A stretch of DNA of 64,000 nt from Brevibacillus sp. DP1.3A (GTDB lineage Bacteria; Bacillota; Bacilli; Brevibacillales; Brevibacillaceae), in assembly GCF_013284245.2 (NCBI RefSeq), contig NZ_CP085876.1:4137001-4201000 (forward strand). The letters run 5' to 3'. The translations under genes were made by a program, and so were the position numbers. The notes under the pieces were generated by a model, which did no database searches, was not told the DNA's origin, and saw only the letters and a list, made by a program, of their open reading frames with translations. Of the stretch, positions 8,132-17,357 are shown in pieces (within the stretch, counting starts at the first letter, position 1; every line of letters begins with the position of its first letter).

Positions 8132-10201
8132 TTACTCTTCCTGCACATCCATGATGCCCAATTTTTCCATCTTGTAGTACAAACTGCGAATCGCGATTCC
8201 GAGGCGTTTTGCTGCAAGGGTGCGATTGCCTTTGGCTGCTGCCAGTTCCCGCAATATGTGCTGACGTTCTGCCTTTTCCACCGCTTCTTTTAACGTGGTA
8301 CCAGTGGAACCCTCATGCTGGGTCTCTTCCTTTTTGGTCGAAACGATTCTTCTTTCCAGTGGGGGTAAATGTTCCGGCATAATGATTCGCTCGTTGATCC
8401 GCATATGAATCATCGCCCTGCCCAATACATTTTCTAGCTCGCGTACATTTCCTGGCCAGTGATAGGACAGAAGCATCTGCAATGTTTCTTCATGCAACTC
8501 TTCTACATTTCTACCGTACTCCACATTGGCTTTTCGTAGCAGGTGCATAGTAATCGGTTTAATATCTTCCAAACGCTGTCTGAGTGGAGGGATATGAATC
8601 GGCACGACGTGGAGACGATAGTACAGGTCTTCACGGAAACGTCCCGCTCCGATCGCAGCCTCCAGATTCACATGAGTAGCCGCAATGACGCGAACATCGA
8701 TGTTGATCGGCTTCGTTCCACCGACTCGCACGACCTCTCGCTCCTGCAGGACGCGCAAAAGCATGACCTGCATGCTCATGGACAGTTCGCCGATCTCGTC
8801 CAAAAAGATTGTTCCACCGCTGGCCTCCTCAAACAGCCCCCGCTTGCCTCCTCGACGCGCACCTGTAAACGCACCTTCTTCGTAACCGAAAAGCTCACTC
8901 TCCAGCAGGCTCTCTGAGATCGCTGCACAATTGACCCGGATAAATTGGTTGTATTTTCGTTCACTTGCGTTATGTATGGCGTGGGCAAACAGTTCTTTCC
9001 CCGTTCCCGATTCCCCACGGAGAAGGACCGTTGCTGGTGTTGACGCCGCTTTTTTGGCTTGCTCGATCGCTTGCTGCATGGACTCGCTATAGCCGATAAT
9101 GTCTGCAAAGCTATATTTTGCCTCCAGATTGCGGATGATACGACGAGCTTTCTCCAGCTCTTCTGACAGGCGCTTGAATTCGGAGACATCGTGAATGACG
9201 CCCACGCTGCCTTTCAGCTCCCCATCGACCAGAACAGGTGCAACATTGACCACGACGTCCTTGCGCTTTGGTCCCAATTTCATGGGGGCGCCTCTCACTG
9301 CCTTCTTCGTTTTCAAGACTTGCATGTGCATGCTATCGCCTTCAGAAATATCTACCGTCGCTGGTTTCCCGATAATGTCGTCTTGCGAAAAACCCGTAAG
9401 CCTCGTGTAGGCCGGGTTGATCAAAAGTCCATTCCCGTATTGGTCAACGACTGATATTGCTTCGTCCGATGATTGAATAATCGCTTGCAGCATGCTCTGC
9501 AAATCTTTCAAGTTCGTCACTTCTTCTGCCAACGCCATGATTTCTGTAATATCACGGAAAATGGCAACAGCTCCGACAACTTCTCCTCGATCATTGCGAA
9601 CAGGCACACGGTTTGTAATAATCCGCGTCTGATTCGGCAAAACCTGCTCCTGATTCAATTCGGGAGAGCCTGTCTTTAATACAATATGTAACCGAGTGTT
9701 CGGTATACGCTCCGAAACTTTTGTATCCAGCACTTCACTCGCCTCGATGCCCATCAATCGCTCTGCGGCTTTGTTGAACAACGTAATAACTCCTTGGCGA
9801 TTGACCCCGATAATCGCGTCATGCGTAGAGTTCAACATCGTTTCCCGCTCCCGCTGATTTTGCATCAAGACCGCAATCAGCTTATCGCGTTCCCGAATCA
9901 ATTTCATGACGATTCTCGTAAACGTTCCTGGGATGAGCACTGTCTTATCTTTCTTTAATTGCCTGAGATGCTCATACTCCCCCAGGTCCCCTGTAGCTTC
10001 TAAAATGACATCCAGATCCTCATCCAAATAAGGCCGATAATCGTGATCGACGCGAATCCCCAATGATTGGGCCAGTAGTATGCCTGGGGCGTCTGGCCGT
10101 TGATCGACAACAGCAACGACTTGTAATCGGTCCATCTGGTTTAGCATCCGCAGGAGTGCTGTTCCACCACGTCCCGCACCAACGATGAGCAGCTTGTGCA
10201 T
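8132..10201 (-). CDS. bkdR: sigma-54-dependent transcriptional activator of branched-chain catabolism
   Basis: Enhancer-binding protein of 689 residues. An N-terminal nucleotide-binding-like segment ([20 protein letters not shown]) comes first, then two PAS-like sensor regions (about 110-230 and 235-350). The AAA+ domain has Walker A GESGTGKE and the sigma-54 contact loop GAFTGA. A C-terminal Fis-type helix-turn-helix closes the protein ([20 protein letters not shown]). Length and layout match B. subtilis BkdR. The ATG is preceded by GAGGGG. The gene lies immediately upstream of its presumed target operon, in the same direction. Confidence 0.93.
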   Translation of the reverse strand: MHKLLIVGAGRGGTALLRMLNQMDRLQVVAVVDQRPDAPGILLAQSLGIRVDHDYRPYLDEDLDVILEATGDLGEYEHLRQLKKDKTVLIPGTFTRIVMKLIRERDKLIAVLMQNQRERETMLNSTHDAIIGVNRQGVITLFNKAAERLMGIEASEVLDTKVSERIPNTRLHIVLKTGSPELNQEQVLPNQTRIITNRVPVRNDRGEVVGAVAIFRDITEIMALAEEVTNLKDLQSMLQAIIQSSDEAISVVDQYGNGLLINPAYTRLTGFSQDDIIGKPATVDISEGDSMHMQVLKTKKAVRGAPMKLGPKRKDVVVNVAPVLVDGELKGSVGVIHDVSEFKRLSEELEKARRIIRNLEAKYSFADIIGYSESMQQAIEQAKKAASTPATVLLRGESGTGKELFAHAIHNASERKYNQFIRVNCAAISESLLESELFGYEEGAFTGARRGGKRGLFEEASGGTIFLDEIGELSMSMQVMLLRVLQEREVVRVGGTKPINIDVRVIAATHVNLEAAIGAGRFREDLYYRLHVVPIHIPPLRQRLEDIKPITMHLLRKANVEYGRNVEELHEETLQMLLSYHWPGNVRELENVLGRAMIHMRINERIIMPEHLPPLERRIVSTKKEETQHEGSTGTTLKEAVEKAERQHILRELAAAKGNRTLAAKRLGIAIRSLYYKMEKLGIMDVQEE

Positions 10202-10418
10202 GCGAGAGACCCCTCACTTTTTGAACAACCTCTTTACGATCTTACTCGTTACCATTGTACTCCAACAAACCGTTGATGGACAGGCGTTCTTCCCTAACGT
10301 GCGCTCGTTCGTGTGCAACAGGTACGGTGGACAAGGCTGTTCGCATCCGATATGATGAAAAGACCGTACTGTAGAAGTTGTAGTTCGTTTACGCCTTGGA
10401 GAAAGGGGTGAAAAACCC

Positions 10419-10679
10419 TTGGTATTTCAGAAAATCATTGCACTCTTAATTATGGTAATTCCGGCGGCAATCGCCATGTACGGAATCAAGTTAATCCGTG
10501 ACGCATTCTTCTACTCTGCCTCTCCGGATGTTGGATTTTTATGGGGAAAACTCATTCTAGGTATACTGGCTTTCGCCATCCCTGTATGGTTTATCGCCGG
10601 ATTTATTCTCCACCACGAACGCAAAAAAAATCGCGTACAGCCCCGTTTCATGGTTCCTGAACCTGATGACGAGGACTAG
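10419..10679 (+). CDS. yqzF: DUF2627 small membrane protein (YqzF-like)
   Basis: An 86-residue protein with two strong hydrophobic segments (about 5-22 and 43-65) and a charged tail ending PEPDDED. Sequence and position next to bkdR match the DUF2627/YqzF family of bacilli, whose function is unknown. The start is TTG, eight bases after GAAAGGGGTG. It points toward the MraY-like gene, and the two stop codons overlap. Confidence 0.8.
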   Translation: MVFQKIIALLIMVIPAAIAMYGIKLIRDAFFYSASPDVGFLWGKLILGILAFAIPVWFIAGFILHHERKKNRVQPRFMVPEPDDED

Positions 10680-11599
10680 ACCAGACCGGACGAGCCAGTC
10701 TGGTTTTTTTTATTTTCAGCTTCTGTAACTCTCCCCCATTGATCGAGTCGACGGAGCCAGCCGACCTGTTCGATGACGCGGGAAAACGAGCAAAATTCTG
10801 CCGCAACCTGAAGACACAGGAAAAGCACGAGCATAATCGTCTGTACATAAATCGATGTCCCGATGACAAAGGAAAAGCCTACTGCAAAACCCAAGGTATT
10901 CGACCCTGTATCTCCGAGCATGATTTTGCCGCTAGCATCATGGGGAAACATGAGCATGCTTACCATGAAAACAGGGATCAAAAAAATCCAGTTTGCCATC
11001 GCCGCACTGGCTCCTAATGTCCATATACCAAAAGCTCCTGCCAGTACAGTCAGGCACCAAAACACTTTGATCGCCCGTGCTGGCCGCAAATCAAACAAGT
11101 TAACGATATTGGGCGAGAGTGCAAGTAGACCAAAGGAAACAATACCGGCCCCTAACGAGTTCGAAAGAGTGAAGGAAAGACAAAAAGCCGTGCTTGTCCC
11201 ACCTATCAGCTTCCACATGCCACTGGTCATTCGCCTCTCTCTCCAAAACACACCGAAATGTCCACGAAACCCTTTTGCATCCCGATCTGATGCGCGATCA
11301 TCACGCCATCCCCAAAAGGCCATTGCGATCATACCTGTTAGAAATAAAAATCCGTTCAGGAGAAGCTCGCTTTTGGCCCCTCTGAGCAAAAGTAGTCCGA
11401 TCAGCACTATCCCGGTTGTAGCACTCGTACATACGAGGATGAGCCCCCCCGCTGTCAGTACTGACTCTCCATCATAATTGAATCGATTCATCCCCAGGGC
11501 TTTGAGCTTTTGTATGCCGATTTTATACAGCGGACGGTCAAGCATCAGCGGAATAACGACCGCGACGAGCATCATGAGCATCATGATTTTCGTTTCCAC
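10676..11599 (-). CDS. MraY/WecA-like phosphoglycosyl transferase family membrane protein
   Basis: Polytopic protein of about 307 residues with roughly eight to ten hydrophobic segments. It carries a GDTGSNTLGF motif preceded by FPHDASGKIML, which resembles the conserved cytoplasmic loop of UDP-sugar:polyprenyl-phosphate sugar-1-phosphate transferases. The other Asp motif is less clear (RDDRASDRDAKGFRGH). The start is taken as the GTG seven bases after GGAGG, overlapping the upstream gene by 19 bp. The ATG that overlaps the upstream stop is the alternative. It is the last gene of a four-gene envelope cluster. The substrate is unknown. Confidence 0.72.
   Translation of the reverse strand: METKIMMLMMLVAVVIPLMLDRPLYKIGIQKLKALGMNRFNYDGESVLTAGGLILVCTSATTGIVLIGLLLLRGAKSELLLNGFLFLTGMIAMAFWGWRDDRASDRDAKGFRGHFGVFWRERRMTSGMWKLIGGTSTAFCLSFTLSNSLGAGIVSFGLLALSPNIVNLFDLRPARAIKVFWCLTVLAGAFGIWTLGASAAMANWIFLIPVFMVSMLMFPHDASGKIMLGDTGSNTLGFAVGFSFVIGTSIYVQTIMLVLFLCLQVAAEFCSFSRVIEQVGWLRRLDQWGRVTEAENKKNQTGSSGLV
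10680..10710 (+). terminator. terminator of yqzF
   Basis: Seven-base-pair stem (ACCAGAC/GTCTGGT) followed by a T-run on the plus strand. It begins right after the yqzF stop codon and lies inside the 3' end of the convergent gene, so the last codons of that gene double as the hairpin. Confidence 0.85.
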
Positions 11600-12273
11600 T
11601 CCTGCCCCTCCCACCATTTCCAGCATAGCGTTCGGCTAATCGCGACAAACTCTTTCCCGCGATGACAAAAGCCTGCCCAATCGTTTTTCGTTTCACGATG
11701 CGAAAAAAAGACAGGGACCTCTGCTACACGATACCCTGCCCGCAAGGCATCGACAGTGAGACCCACCTCTATACCAAATCCTTTATCCTGACTGCCCAAT
11801 CGGTTAAGAAGCTCGCGACGTATTGCCCGTTGTCCCGACAAAGGGGCTTTTGCTTCAAAACCGGTCAACACCCGGATGCCTTGATGAGCCAAGCCTTTTG
11901 CTAATCCGAAACCTGCTTTCACTTGCGGAGGTGGAAGAACAGCTATCGCCATATCACAGACATCTTGTAGCACCGGCGTTAGCAAATGTGCGGCTTCTGC
12001 TGCGCTGTCTCGCAAATCACCGTCTAGAAGCATGATCACATCCCCACTAGCGCACTTCCAGCCCAGTTGAACAGCTGCACCTTTCCCTTGATTGCGCGGC
12101 GCTCGAATCACCATATCGGCCCACTTGCTTGCGATGTGTGCCGTCTCATCTTTGCTGCCATCATCAACGACGATTAGTTCATCACAAAAAAAGCGTTCAC
12201 GGATGGCACGGAGTGTTTCACCAATGGAAGCCTGTTCGTTGAACGCTGGGATGACAACGCTAACTTTTTTCAC
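11581..12273 (-). CDS. GT2-family glycosyltransferase
   Basis: A 230-residue soluble GT-A fold enzyme. The N-terminus VSVVIPAFNEQASIGETL, the VVDDGSKDET nucleotide-sugar site and the LLDGDL (DxD) metal motif are typical of family 2. It resembles polyprenyl-phosphate mannosyl or glucosyl transferases but lacks the C-terminal membrane helices. GTG start with AGGAAGGG upstream, overlapping the 3' end of the SteB-like gene. It probably acts with the neighbouring MraY-like protein on a lipid-linked sugar. Confidence 0.85.
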   Translation of the reverse strand: MKKVSVVIPAFNEQASIGETLRAIRERFFCDELIVVDDGSKDETAHIASKWADMVIRAPRNQGKGAAVQLGWKCASGDVIMLLDGDLRDSAAEAAHLLTPVLQDVCDMAIAVLPPPQVKAGFGLAKGLAHQGIRVLTGFEAKAPLSGQRAIRRELLNRLGSQDKGFGIEVGLTVDALRAGYRVAEVPVFFSHRETKNDWAGFCHRGKEFVAISRTLCWKWWEGQEWKRKS

Positions 12274-12814
12274 GCGAGCCCTTCCTCTCAGGCAATCTAT
12301 TTTGCACTTGCTCCAAAAGTGCCCATTGTTTTGCAGGAGAGTCAGGCACTTCTACGACCTGTATCCAGGAATTCACTCGTTTTTCCCGTAGCCATAGCGG
12401 GGCTTGCCTAGCTACAACCAAAAGCACCCCATCTTCCCAACTGTTTCCCTCGCGATATGAAACCACTTCCATGCCTACTGAATGCATCAGTTGCTTAATC
12501 TGTTCAGCAACGTTGCCATCCTCCTGCCAAACATACAGCTTGCTTCCTGCAAGTTCATCCACATAGCGTACGCTCATGAGTTGGACGACTTCTTGGTTGC
12601 TGCGAGCAACTTCCTTGAGCAATCGATTCATTTGCTGTCTTAATTCATGGTTGCTTTTGAGAGCGCGATCGTACTTTGCTTCCATATTGGAAAGAATGCC
12701 TTTTGTTCCTTGCGTTATCCATGAATGGCCTGCCGTCCCTCCTAACAAGATACCTACCCCAAGTGCGACAAATATGGCAGCCAGTGAAATCAAATGATAG
12801 CGGAAGGGTATCAT
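12260..12814 (-). CDS. SteB/MctB-like (DUF3186) membrane-anchored protein
   Basis: A 184-residue protein with a single N-terminal transmembrane helix (PFRYHLISLAAIFVALGVGI, then LLGGTAG), a coiled-coil stretch (about 35-75) and an extracytoplasmic tail. The N-terminal pattern is characteristic of the MctB/SteB family, known in actinobacteria as a copper-transport or cell-envelope protein that partners SteA. This copy is much shorter than the actinobacterial ones (about 300). The start is the ATG after ATGGAGGTAGAC, since the upstream ATG is part of the ribosome site. Confidence 0.75.
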   Translation of the reverse strand: MIPFRYHLISLAAIFVALGVGILLGGTAGHSWITQGTKGILSNMEAKYDRALKSNHELRQQMNRLLKEVARSNQEVVQLMSVRYVDELAGSKLYVWQEDGNVAEQIKQLMHSVGMEVVSYREGNSWEDGVLLVVARQAPLWLREKRVNSWIQVVEVPDSPAKQWALLEQVQNRLPERKGSREKS

Positions 12815-12839
12815 GTCTACCTCCATGAAAGTGCGTTGT

Positions 12840-14006
12840 TCATAAAGTCCATGTTCGCCACTGGGTCCAAATCATCTGTACAGCATGACGGGCGATCGGA
12901 TTAATGATGAGCGCGGCTGAAACAGGGAGAAGCATAGCAACTAAACACCAACCCCACAGCTTCCATGACTCGCTCGGCCGATAGAGATGACTGACTCCTT
13001 TGGCATCAATTAGCTTTGTCCCAATCTTCGTGCGGACCAATAACGTGCTCGCCATACCTTTGCGGCCTTTTTCCAGAAAATCAATCATATTGGTATGGGC
13101 ACCGATCGTGACGATCAGTTCTGCCTCCTTTTCGTACGCTAACAGCATCGCCACATCTTCACTCGTACCAGGCGCTGGCAAGACATGATAAGGCAAACCG
13201 AGTGCTTTTACGCGAATCGTTCCAGGTGCTGTTCCATCCACAAAAGCATGTACGACGATCTCAGCTCCACTTTGGAGTGCTCTGTCCGAGACGCTGTCCA
13301 TATCTCCCACAATCAGGTCTGGACGATACCCTGCTTCCATGAGGGCATCTGCACCGCCATCGACCCCGATCAAAACAGGTCGATATTCCTGAATGTAGGA
13401 AGATAGCGTCAGTAAATCCTCTCTGTAATGTTTTCCGCGAACGACGACAACGACATGTCGCTGTTCCATTTTTGTATGTAATCGCACATGGCAAAGTGGT
13501 TTTAAAAATAGGTCTTTTTCCTTACTGGCGTACAAAAGTGTATTGTCGATAAACGAAGAGAGTGTGTCATCCAACTTATCCTGCGCTTCATGCCATCGCT
13601 TCAAAATAGAGGGAACTGTCACCTGCTGCAGCCTACATACTTGGACCCACTTCTCTTCCAATAGGATGTACAGTTTTTCTTCGCGTATCGTTGCATACTT
13701 GCCTTCGATCCATTCCATGAACGAATCCGACACATCTACATCCAGTACCTCATAGAGTGTGACACCGTTTGTTAAAAGTTGGCGAGCTCCTTCAGCCGGA
13801 TATTGCCCCGTCATGAATGGAGAAAGGTTGAGGACGACTTTTACCCCTCTTTCCAACAAGGACTGTGCTGCTATCTCATCAACGTCCGGATGATCAATGA
13901 TGGCGATATGATGGGAGTGGAGACGTTTGCACAACTGCTTCGTCTTCAGATCAGCTGCTACGACAGCCGTGTATGAATGTGCTGTAGAACCTTTTTGTTT
14001 GCCCAC
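12840..14006 (-). CDS. steA: SteA-like putative cytokinetic protein
   Basis: A 388-residue protein with a thiamin-pyrophosphokinase-like core. GVDGGADALMEAGYRPDLIVGDMDSVSD carries the DGGAD and GDMDS motifs. A C-terminal transmembrane segment (about 345-372) follows. This is the layout of SteA, which in corynebacteria works with SteB in cell separation. GTG start behind GGAGGTG. It heads a tight cluster with the SteB-like gene and two glycosyl-transfer enzymes. The role in this organism is inferred from that pairing. Confidence 0.8.
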   Translation of the reverse strand: MGKQKGSTAHSYTAVVAADLKTKQLCKRLHSHHIAIIDHPDVDEIAAQSLLERGVKVVLNLSPFMTGQYPAEGARQLLTNGVTLYEVLDVDVSDSFMEWIEGKYATIREEKLYILLEEKWVQVCRLQQVTVPSILKRWHEAQDKLDDTLSSFIDNTLLYASKEKDLFLKPLCHVRLHTKMEQRHVVVVVRGKHYREDLLTLSSYIQEYRPVLIGVDGGADALMEAGYRPDLIVGDMDSVSDRALQSGAEIVVHAFVDGTAPGTIRVKALGLPYHVLPAPGTSEDVAMLLAYEKEAELIVTIGAHTNMIDFLEKGRKGMASTLLVRTKIGTKLIDAKGVSHLYRPSESWKLWGWCLVAMLLPVSAALIINPIARHAVQMIWTQWRTWTL

Positions 14007-14061
14007 GTTTCCACCTCCGCTTTTAGTATGCTAAATATTTCCTTGCACAATGCAAAAAAAA

Positions 14062-14092
14062 AAGAGGCTGTGCATCAAATGCACAACCTCTT
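14062..14092 (-). terminator. terminator of the DUF2759-like gene
   Basis: A 13-bp stem (one G-U pair) with a five-base loop, followed on the minus strand by about ten T. It lies 25 bp past the stop of the small membrane protein gene and upstream of steA. Confidence 0.9.
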
Positions 14093-14116
14093 TTAGCGAA
14101 GCGTTTTCAGTTTAAT

Positions 14117-14293
14117 CTACGCACCTTTGACCAGGTAGTAAATGATTAAACCATCTGCGAACAGGAAAACCATCAAAGATACAAAGCCAAATAAGATTGC
14201 AAATGTGTTTTTCGCTTTGATGGAACTCAAACAGCCCCAAGCAATAAAGAATGTGAAGATAAACATCAGGATGTCAAATAAAACGATTTTCAT
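14117..14293 (-). CDS. small membrane protein, DUF2759-like
   Basis: A 58-residue protein with two transmembrane helices (about 5-22 and 31-52) and few charged residues. It resembles the DUF2759 family of bacilli, whose function is unknown. The internal ATG is chosen because AAGGAG lies nine bases upstream; the longer frame begins before the ribosome site. It is a single-gene transcript with its own terminator. Confidence 0.7.
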   Translation of the reverse strand: MKIVLFDILMFIFTFFIAWGCLSSIKAKNTFAILFGFVSLMVFLFADGLIIYYLVKGA

Positions 14294-14409
14294 AAACGAC
14301 AACTCCTTCACCATGATGACGCAAACCGGAATACAATGGCAATTCCATTATATAGCTTCACGTATTATGAGACAAGCATATCCAAATTTGTGAACAAAAA
14401 GTTTCACAA

Positions 14410-15213
14410 TTATTTCCCTTTTATTGTGCCACAAGTTGCGTTGCCTATCCATATACTCCAGCAATCTTGCTCATTCCATTTTTCTTCACTGACTACATGA
14501 TCATGGATGGTGTGAACAAGGTCCTTCAGTTCCGCATCAGACAATTCATGCAGAATGGAGCGGCCTTTTCTTGAAAGCAAGTCAGCTTCCAATTCAGACC
14601 AGCTATCGTATTCACGTCTTGTCTCCCATAGCGTTGTCTTGTTCACCTGGTCAAGCCCCGCGAGCTTCATAGTGTTCTGCACCGTTGTATCATCCGGTCT
14701 ACGCGTCTGTTCTATCGTTAGCAAGCGCGGGTATCGGGTAAAGAAATAACCGCGAAAATGAGTCGGCGAGGCTGGCATTTTGACATCGTCCATCGTCCGA
14801 TCTTGGATCAGGCAAATTCCGCCAGGTGCCAATAGCCTGATCACTTCTTTAAAAAATTTCTGCAAGTCTTGCTCTGGGAAATGATGGATCAAGGCGCGAG
14901 CGAATACAATATCCGCACACTGACTCGGCAAGCCTGTTGCGCGGGCATCCCCCTGTGCAAACGAAATCTTCGGATCGTCAGCGCATTGCTCTCTCGCCGC
15001 TTCTACCATCACGTGGGAAAAGTCAATGCCCGTGACAGAAGCAGCGCCTAGCCCAGACCAAGCCTTACTGTAAATTCCACCGCCACAACCGATGTCCACG
15101 ACATTTTTGCCCACCGGATTGACAAGTGAGAGGATCGTCTGTCTCCACGAGTCGTCAGCGGTTCTCCCTGTATAGCTCAACTGGTTTTTCTCAGCGTGAA
15201 AATCAATTGTCAT
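14410..15213 (-). CDS. class I SAM-dependent methyltransferase
   Basis: A 267-residue protein with a Rossmann methyltransferase core. Motif I is NVVDIGCGGGIYSKAW, motif II is VTGIDFS, and IVFARALIHHFPE is the post-motif region typical of ubiE/small-molecule methyltransferases. Its ATG overlaps the stop of the VOC gene by four bases, so the two are translationally coupled. Substrate unknown. Confidence 0.85.
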   Translation of the reverse strand: MTIDFHAEKNQLSYTGRTADDSWRQTILSLVNPVGKNVVDIGCGGGIYSKAWSGLGAASVTGIDFSHVMVEAAREQCADDPKISFAQGDARATGLPSQCADIVFARALIHHFPEQDLQKFFKEVIRLLAPGGICLIQDRTMDDVKMPASPTHFRGYFFTRYPRLLTIEQTRRPDDTTVQNTMKLAGLDQVNKTTLWETRREYDSWSELEADLLSRKGRSILHELSDAELKDLVHTIHDHVVSEEKWNEQDCWSIWIGNATCGTIKGK

Positions 15214-15599
15214 TCCTGTTTCGCCTCCATGAACTCCAGTCGGTTTCCAAATGGGTCCTCTGTGAAAAAGCGGATAAGGTGAGGAATTTCTTCGTCAATT
15301 CGAAAAGATACCCCATTTGCTTGCAAATGCCCCATCAGCGAACCAATGTTTTGCACAAGGAACGCCGGATGTGCTTTTTTCGCAGGAATGAATCCTTCCT
15401 CTACGCCAATATGAATCATTTGGGCGCCACATTGGAACCATACACCACCTCGAACAAGCAGCTTCTCTGGCTTTGGAACCTCCGCCATTCCTAAAAGCTC
15501 ACCGAAAAACTTGCGCGCTACGTCCTCCGTTCCTGCTGGTGCTGCTAATTGTACATGGTCGAGTCCAATCCATTCATGCTTTGTTGTCATCGTCTTCAT
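15210..15599 (-). CDS. VOC (glyoxalase/dioxygenase-fold) family protein
   Basis: About 129 residues, one VOC module. It opens with GLDHVQLAAPAG, followed by FGELLGMAEVPKP and a C-terminal TEDPFGNRLEFME, the usual metal-site strand. Ribosome site AGGAGG is close to two ATG codons three residues apart; the first is used here. It is sandwiched between two methyltransferase genes with overlapping ends, suggesting one functional unit. Substrate unknown. Confidence 0.8.
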   Translation of the reverse strand: MKTMTTKHEWIGLDHVQLAAPAGTEDVARKFFGELLGMAEVPKPEKLLVRGGVWFQCGAQMIHIGVEEGFIPAKKAHPAFLVQNIGSLMGHLQANGVSFRIDEEIPHLIRFFTEDPFGNRLEFMEAKQE

Positions 15600-16383
15600 T
15601 TCCTCCTCTTTTTTTGCAAAGAACCATCCATTCGTCAATCTGATGGGTCATTACTCTGCCTTCGTTTGTGGTAAGCCCTAGATATTCCTTTTGTTCGTCT
15701 GTAGCGTTCAGCAGCATTTTTTCTACGGCCGCTTCCTGCTCAGATGATTCGGAGGTGCGCTGAACCCATGGTATAAATTCAAACCTTTTTTTGCGTTCCT
15801 GCTGCTTTTGTGTAATCAAGCCATTCACTTCAAACAAAGCGCGCCATTCACTTACGGAAAGACAGCGAACATGACTGGGATCGCGTGTTTTCTCTACTTC
15901 ATTTATGAATGCCGAGAGTGACGACTCCTCAGGTGAAACGTTGTCGATGAAGAGAAACAACCCACCAGGGGTCAGCACGCGACTCACCTCACGAACAAAA
16001 GCCGCCGGATCGGGAAAATGATGAGCCGCGATTCGGCATGTGACCATCTCAAATGATTCATCGAGAAACGGGAGAGATTCTGCATCAGCCTGGACATACA
16101 TCACATTATGGACAAGTGCTGTATCATTGGCCGCAGACGCCGCCATGAGCATCGAGCGAGTCAAATCCGTGGCGACGACCAAGCTCACATGTGGAGCCAA
16201 TGTCCTCGCTACGTGCCCACCGCCTGTGGCGATATCCAGTGCCCGCCACTTCTCTGCTGGCTGCATCCACTCCACCATCAGTTCCAGGTCGCTGCCATTT
16301 GCATGCGTTTTGCTTTGCACGTATTGCGCTGCATTTTTTCCAAATTGCGCTTGAACAGCTTGTTTGATCTCCTCATTCTTCAT
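15574..16383 (-). CDS. class I SAM-dependent methyltransferase (UbiE/MenG type)
   Basis: A 269-residue methyltransferase with motif I ALDIATGGGHVARTLAPH, motif II VVATDLTRSML and a FRIAAHHFPD-like motif (CRIAAHHFPDPAAF). Related to YcgJ-type proteins of bacilli. The ATG eight bases after GGAGG is used; the upstream GTG overlaps the ribosome site. It is first in a three-gene overlapping group and divergent from a LysR-type regulator. Confidence 0.85.
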   Translation of the reverse strand: MKNEEIKQAVQAQFGKNAAQYVQSKTHANGSDLELMVEWMQPAEKWRALDIATGGGHVARTLAPHVSLVVATDLTRSMLMAASAANDTALVHNVMYVQADAESLPFLDESFEMVTCRIAAHHFPDPAAFVREVSRVLTPGGLFLFIDNVSPEESSLSAFINEVEKTRDPSHVRCLSVSEWRALFEVNGLITQKQQERKKRFEFIPWVQRTSESSEQEAAVEKMLLNATDEQKEYLGLTTNEGRVMTHQIDEWMVLCKKRGGNEDDDNKA

Positions 16384-16442
16384 CGGGAACACCTCCTGCC
16401 TACATCATATTCCAATGTTTGTCATCTTTGTTATAGAATACA

Positions 16443-16456
16443 GATAACTAGTTATC
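16443..16456. promoter_or_regulatory. perfect palindrome in the divergent LysR/methyltransferase promoter region
   Basis: GATAACTAGTTATC, a 14-bp perfect dyad, lies 27 bp upstream of the LysR-type gene and 59 bp upstream of the methyltransferase gene. Its position suits a regulator operator, probably for the adjacent LysR protein. Confidence 0.55.
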
Positions 16457-16483
16457 GAGAATTTGAATAGGAGGCAATTCACA

Positions 16484-17350
16484 ATGGATCGAGAAAGTCT
16501 TGAGGTATTTTTAACGATTGCTCGTCATGGATCGATTAATCGCGCTGCACAAGCATTATTTTTGGCGCAATCAACATTGACGCACCGATTGAAGCAGTTA
16601 GAGCGCCAGGTTGGGACTGCGCTTTTTGTTCGCACCGCTTCTGGAGTGAGTCTTACAGGCGAAGGACGTCGGTTACTACCGGTTGCGACGAATATCGTGG
16701 AGCAAATGCGCTCCTTTATCCAAGAGAAAGAACAACGCCAATCGATGAACATCGTCGCAGGAAAAGCTTTTGTCGCCTATGAGCTGCCACGACTGATTGG
16801 AGAGTACCGGATTGCTCATCCGGGCTTTACCTGCTACGTCCGCTCTACGTTGTACGAGGAGTCCCTCAGCGCTCTGCTAACGGGAACGGCCGATATTGCT
16901 TTTCTCGGGAGTGAAATGTATCATCCGCACATCCATCAAGAATTCCTTCCCAGTGATCGGCTCCTGCTCGTCATGGCGCCCAACCATCCTTGGGCAAGCG
17001 GGTTTCCAGGTTTTCAGGCATGGGGAACCGAGGAAATGATTGTGTTCGGGAATCACACCGCTCCTTATCGCCAACGGATTGACCGCTATTTGGCGCAGCA
17101 GGGAGTTTTTCCGAATATTATTATGGAATTGGACAGCTTCAATGCTGTTAAAAAAATGGTCGAACGGCAGCTAGGGATTACGATCCTGCCGGAAAGAACC
17201 ATACAACAAGAGCTAGCGACCGGAAGATTGATCGCCTACGATATCGCAAACGGCGAATTAGTGCGCCCCACACTCATCGCCTACCTGCATCCAAAAAAAG
17301 AGGACGATGCTTTCCAGCAATTCGTCCAATGGATCAAGGAACATTATTAA
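16484..17350 (+). CDS. LysR-family transcriptional regulator
   Basis: A 288-residue regulator. The N-terminal winged helix-turn-helix is FLTIARHGSINRAAQALFLA with QSTLTHRLKQLERQVGTALF, then a periplasmic-binding-like effector domain. The ATG is selected by TAGGAGG nine bases upstream. It is transcribed away from the methyltransferase/VOC group and is its likely regulator. The inducer is unknown. It converges on the phosphoesterase gene with only seven bases between stops and no visible terminator. Confidence 0.9.
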   Translation: MDRESLEVFLTIARHGSINRAAQALFLAQSTLTHRLKQLERQVGTALFVRTASGVSLTGEGRRLLPVATNIVEQMRSFIQEKEQRQSMNIVAGKAFVAYELPRLIGEYRIAHPGFTCYVRSTLYEESLSALLTGTADIAFLGSEMYHPHIHQEFLPSDRLLLVMAPNHPWASGFPGFQAWGTEEMIVFGNHTAPYRQRIDRYLAQQGVFPNIIMELDSFNAVKKMVERQLGITILPERTIQQELATGRLIAYDIANGELVRPTLIAYLHPKKEDDAFQQFVQWIKEHY

Positions 17351-17357
17351 CAAAAGT

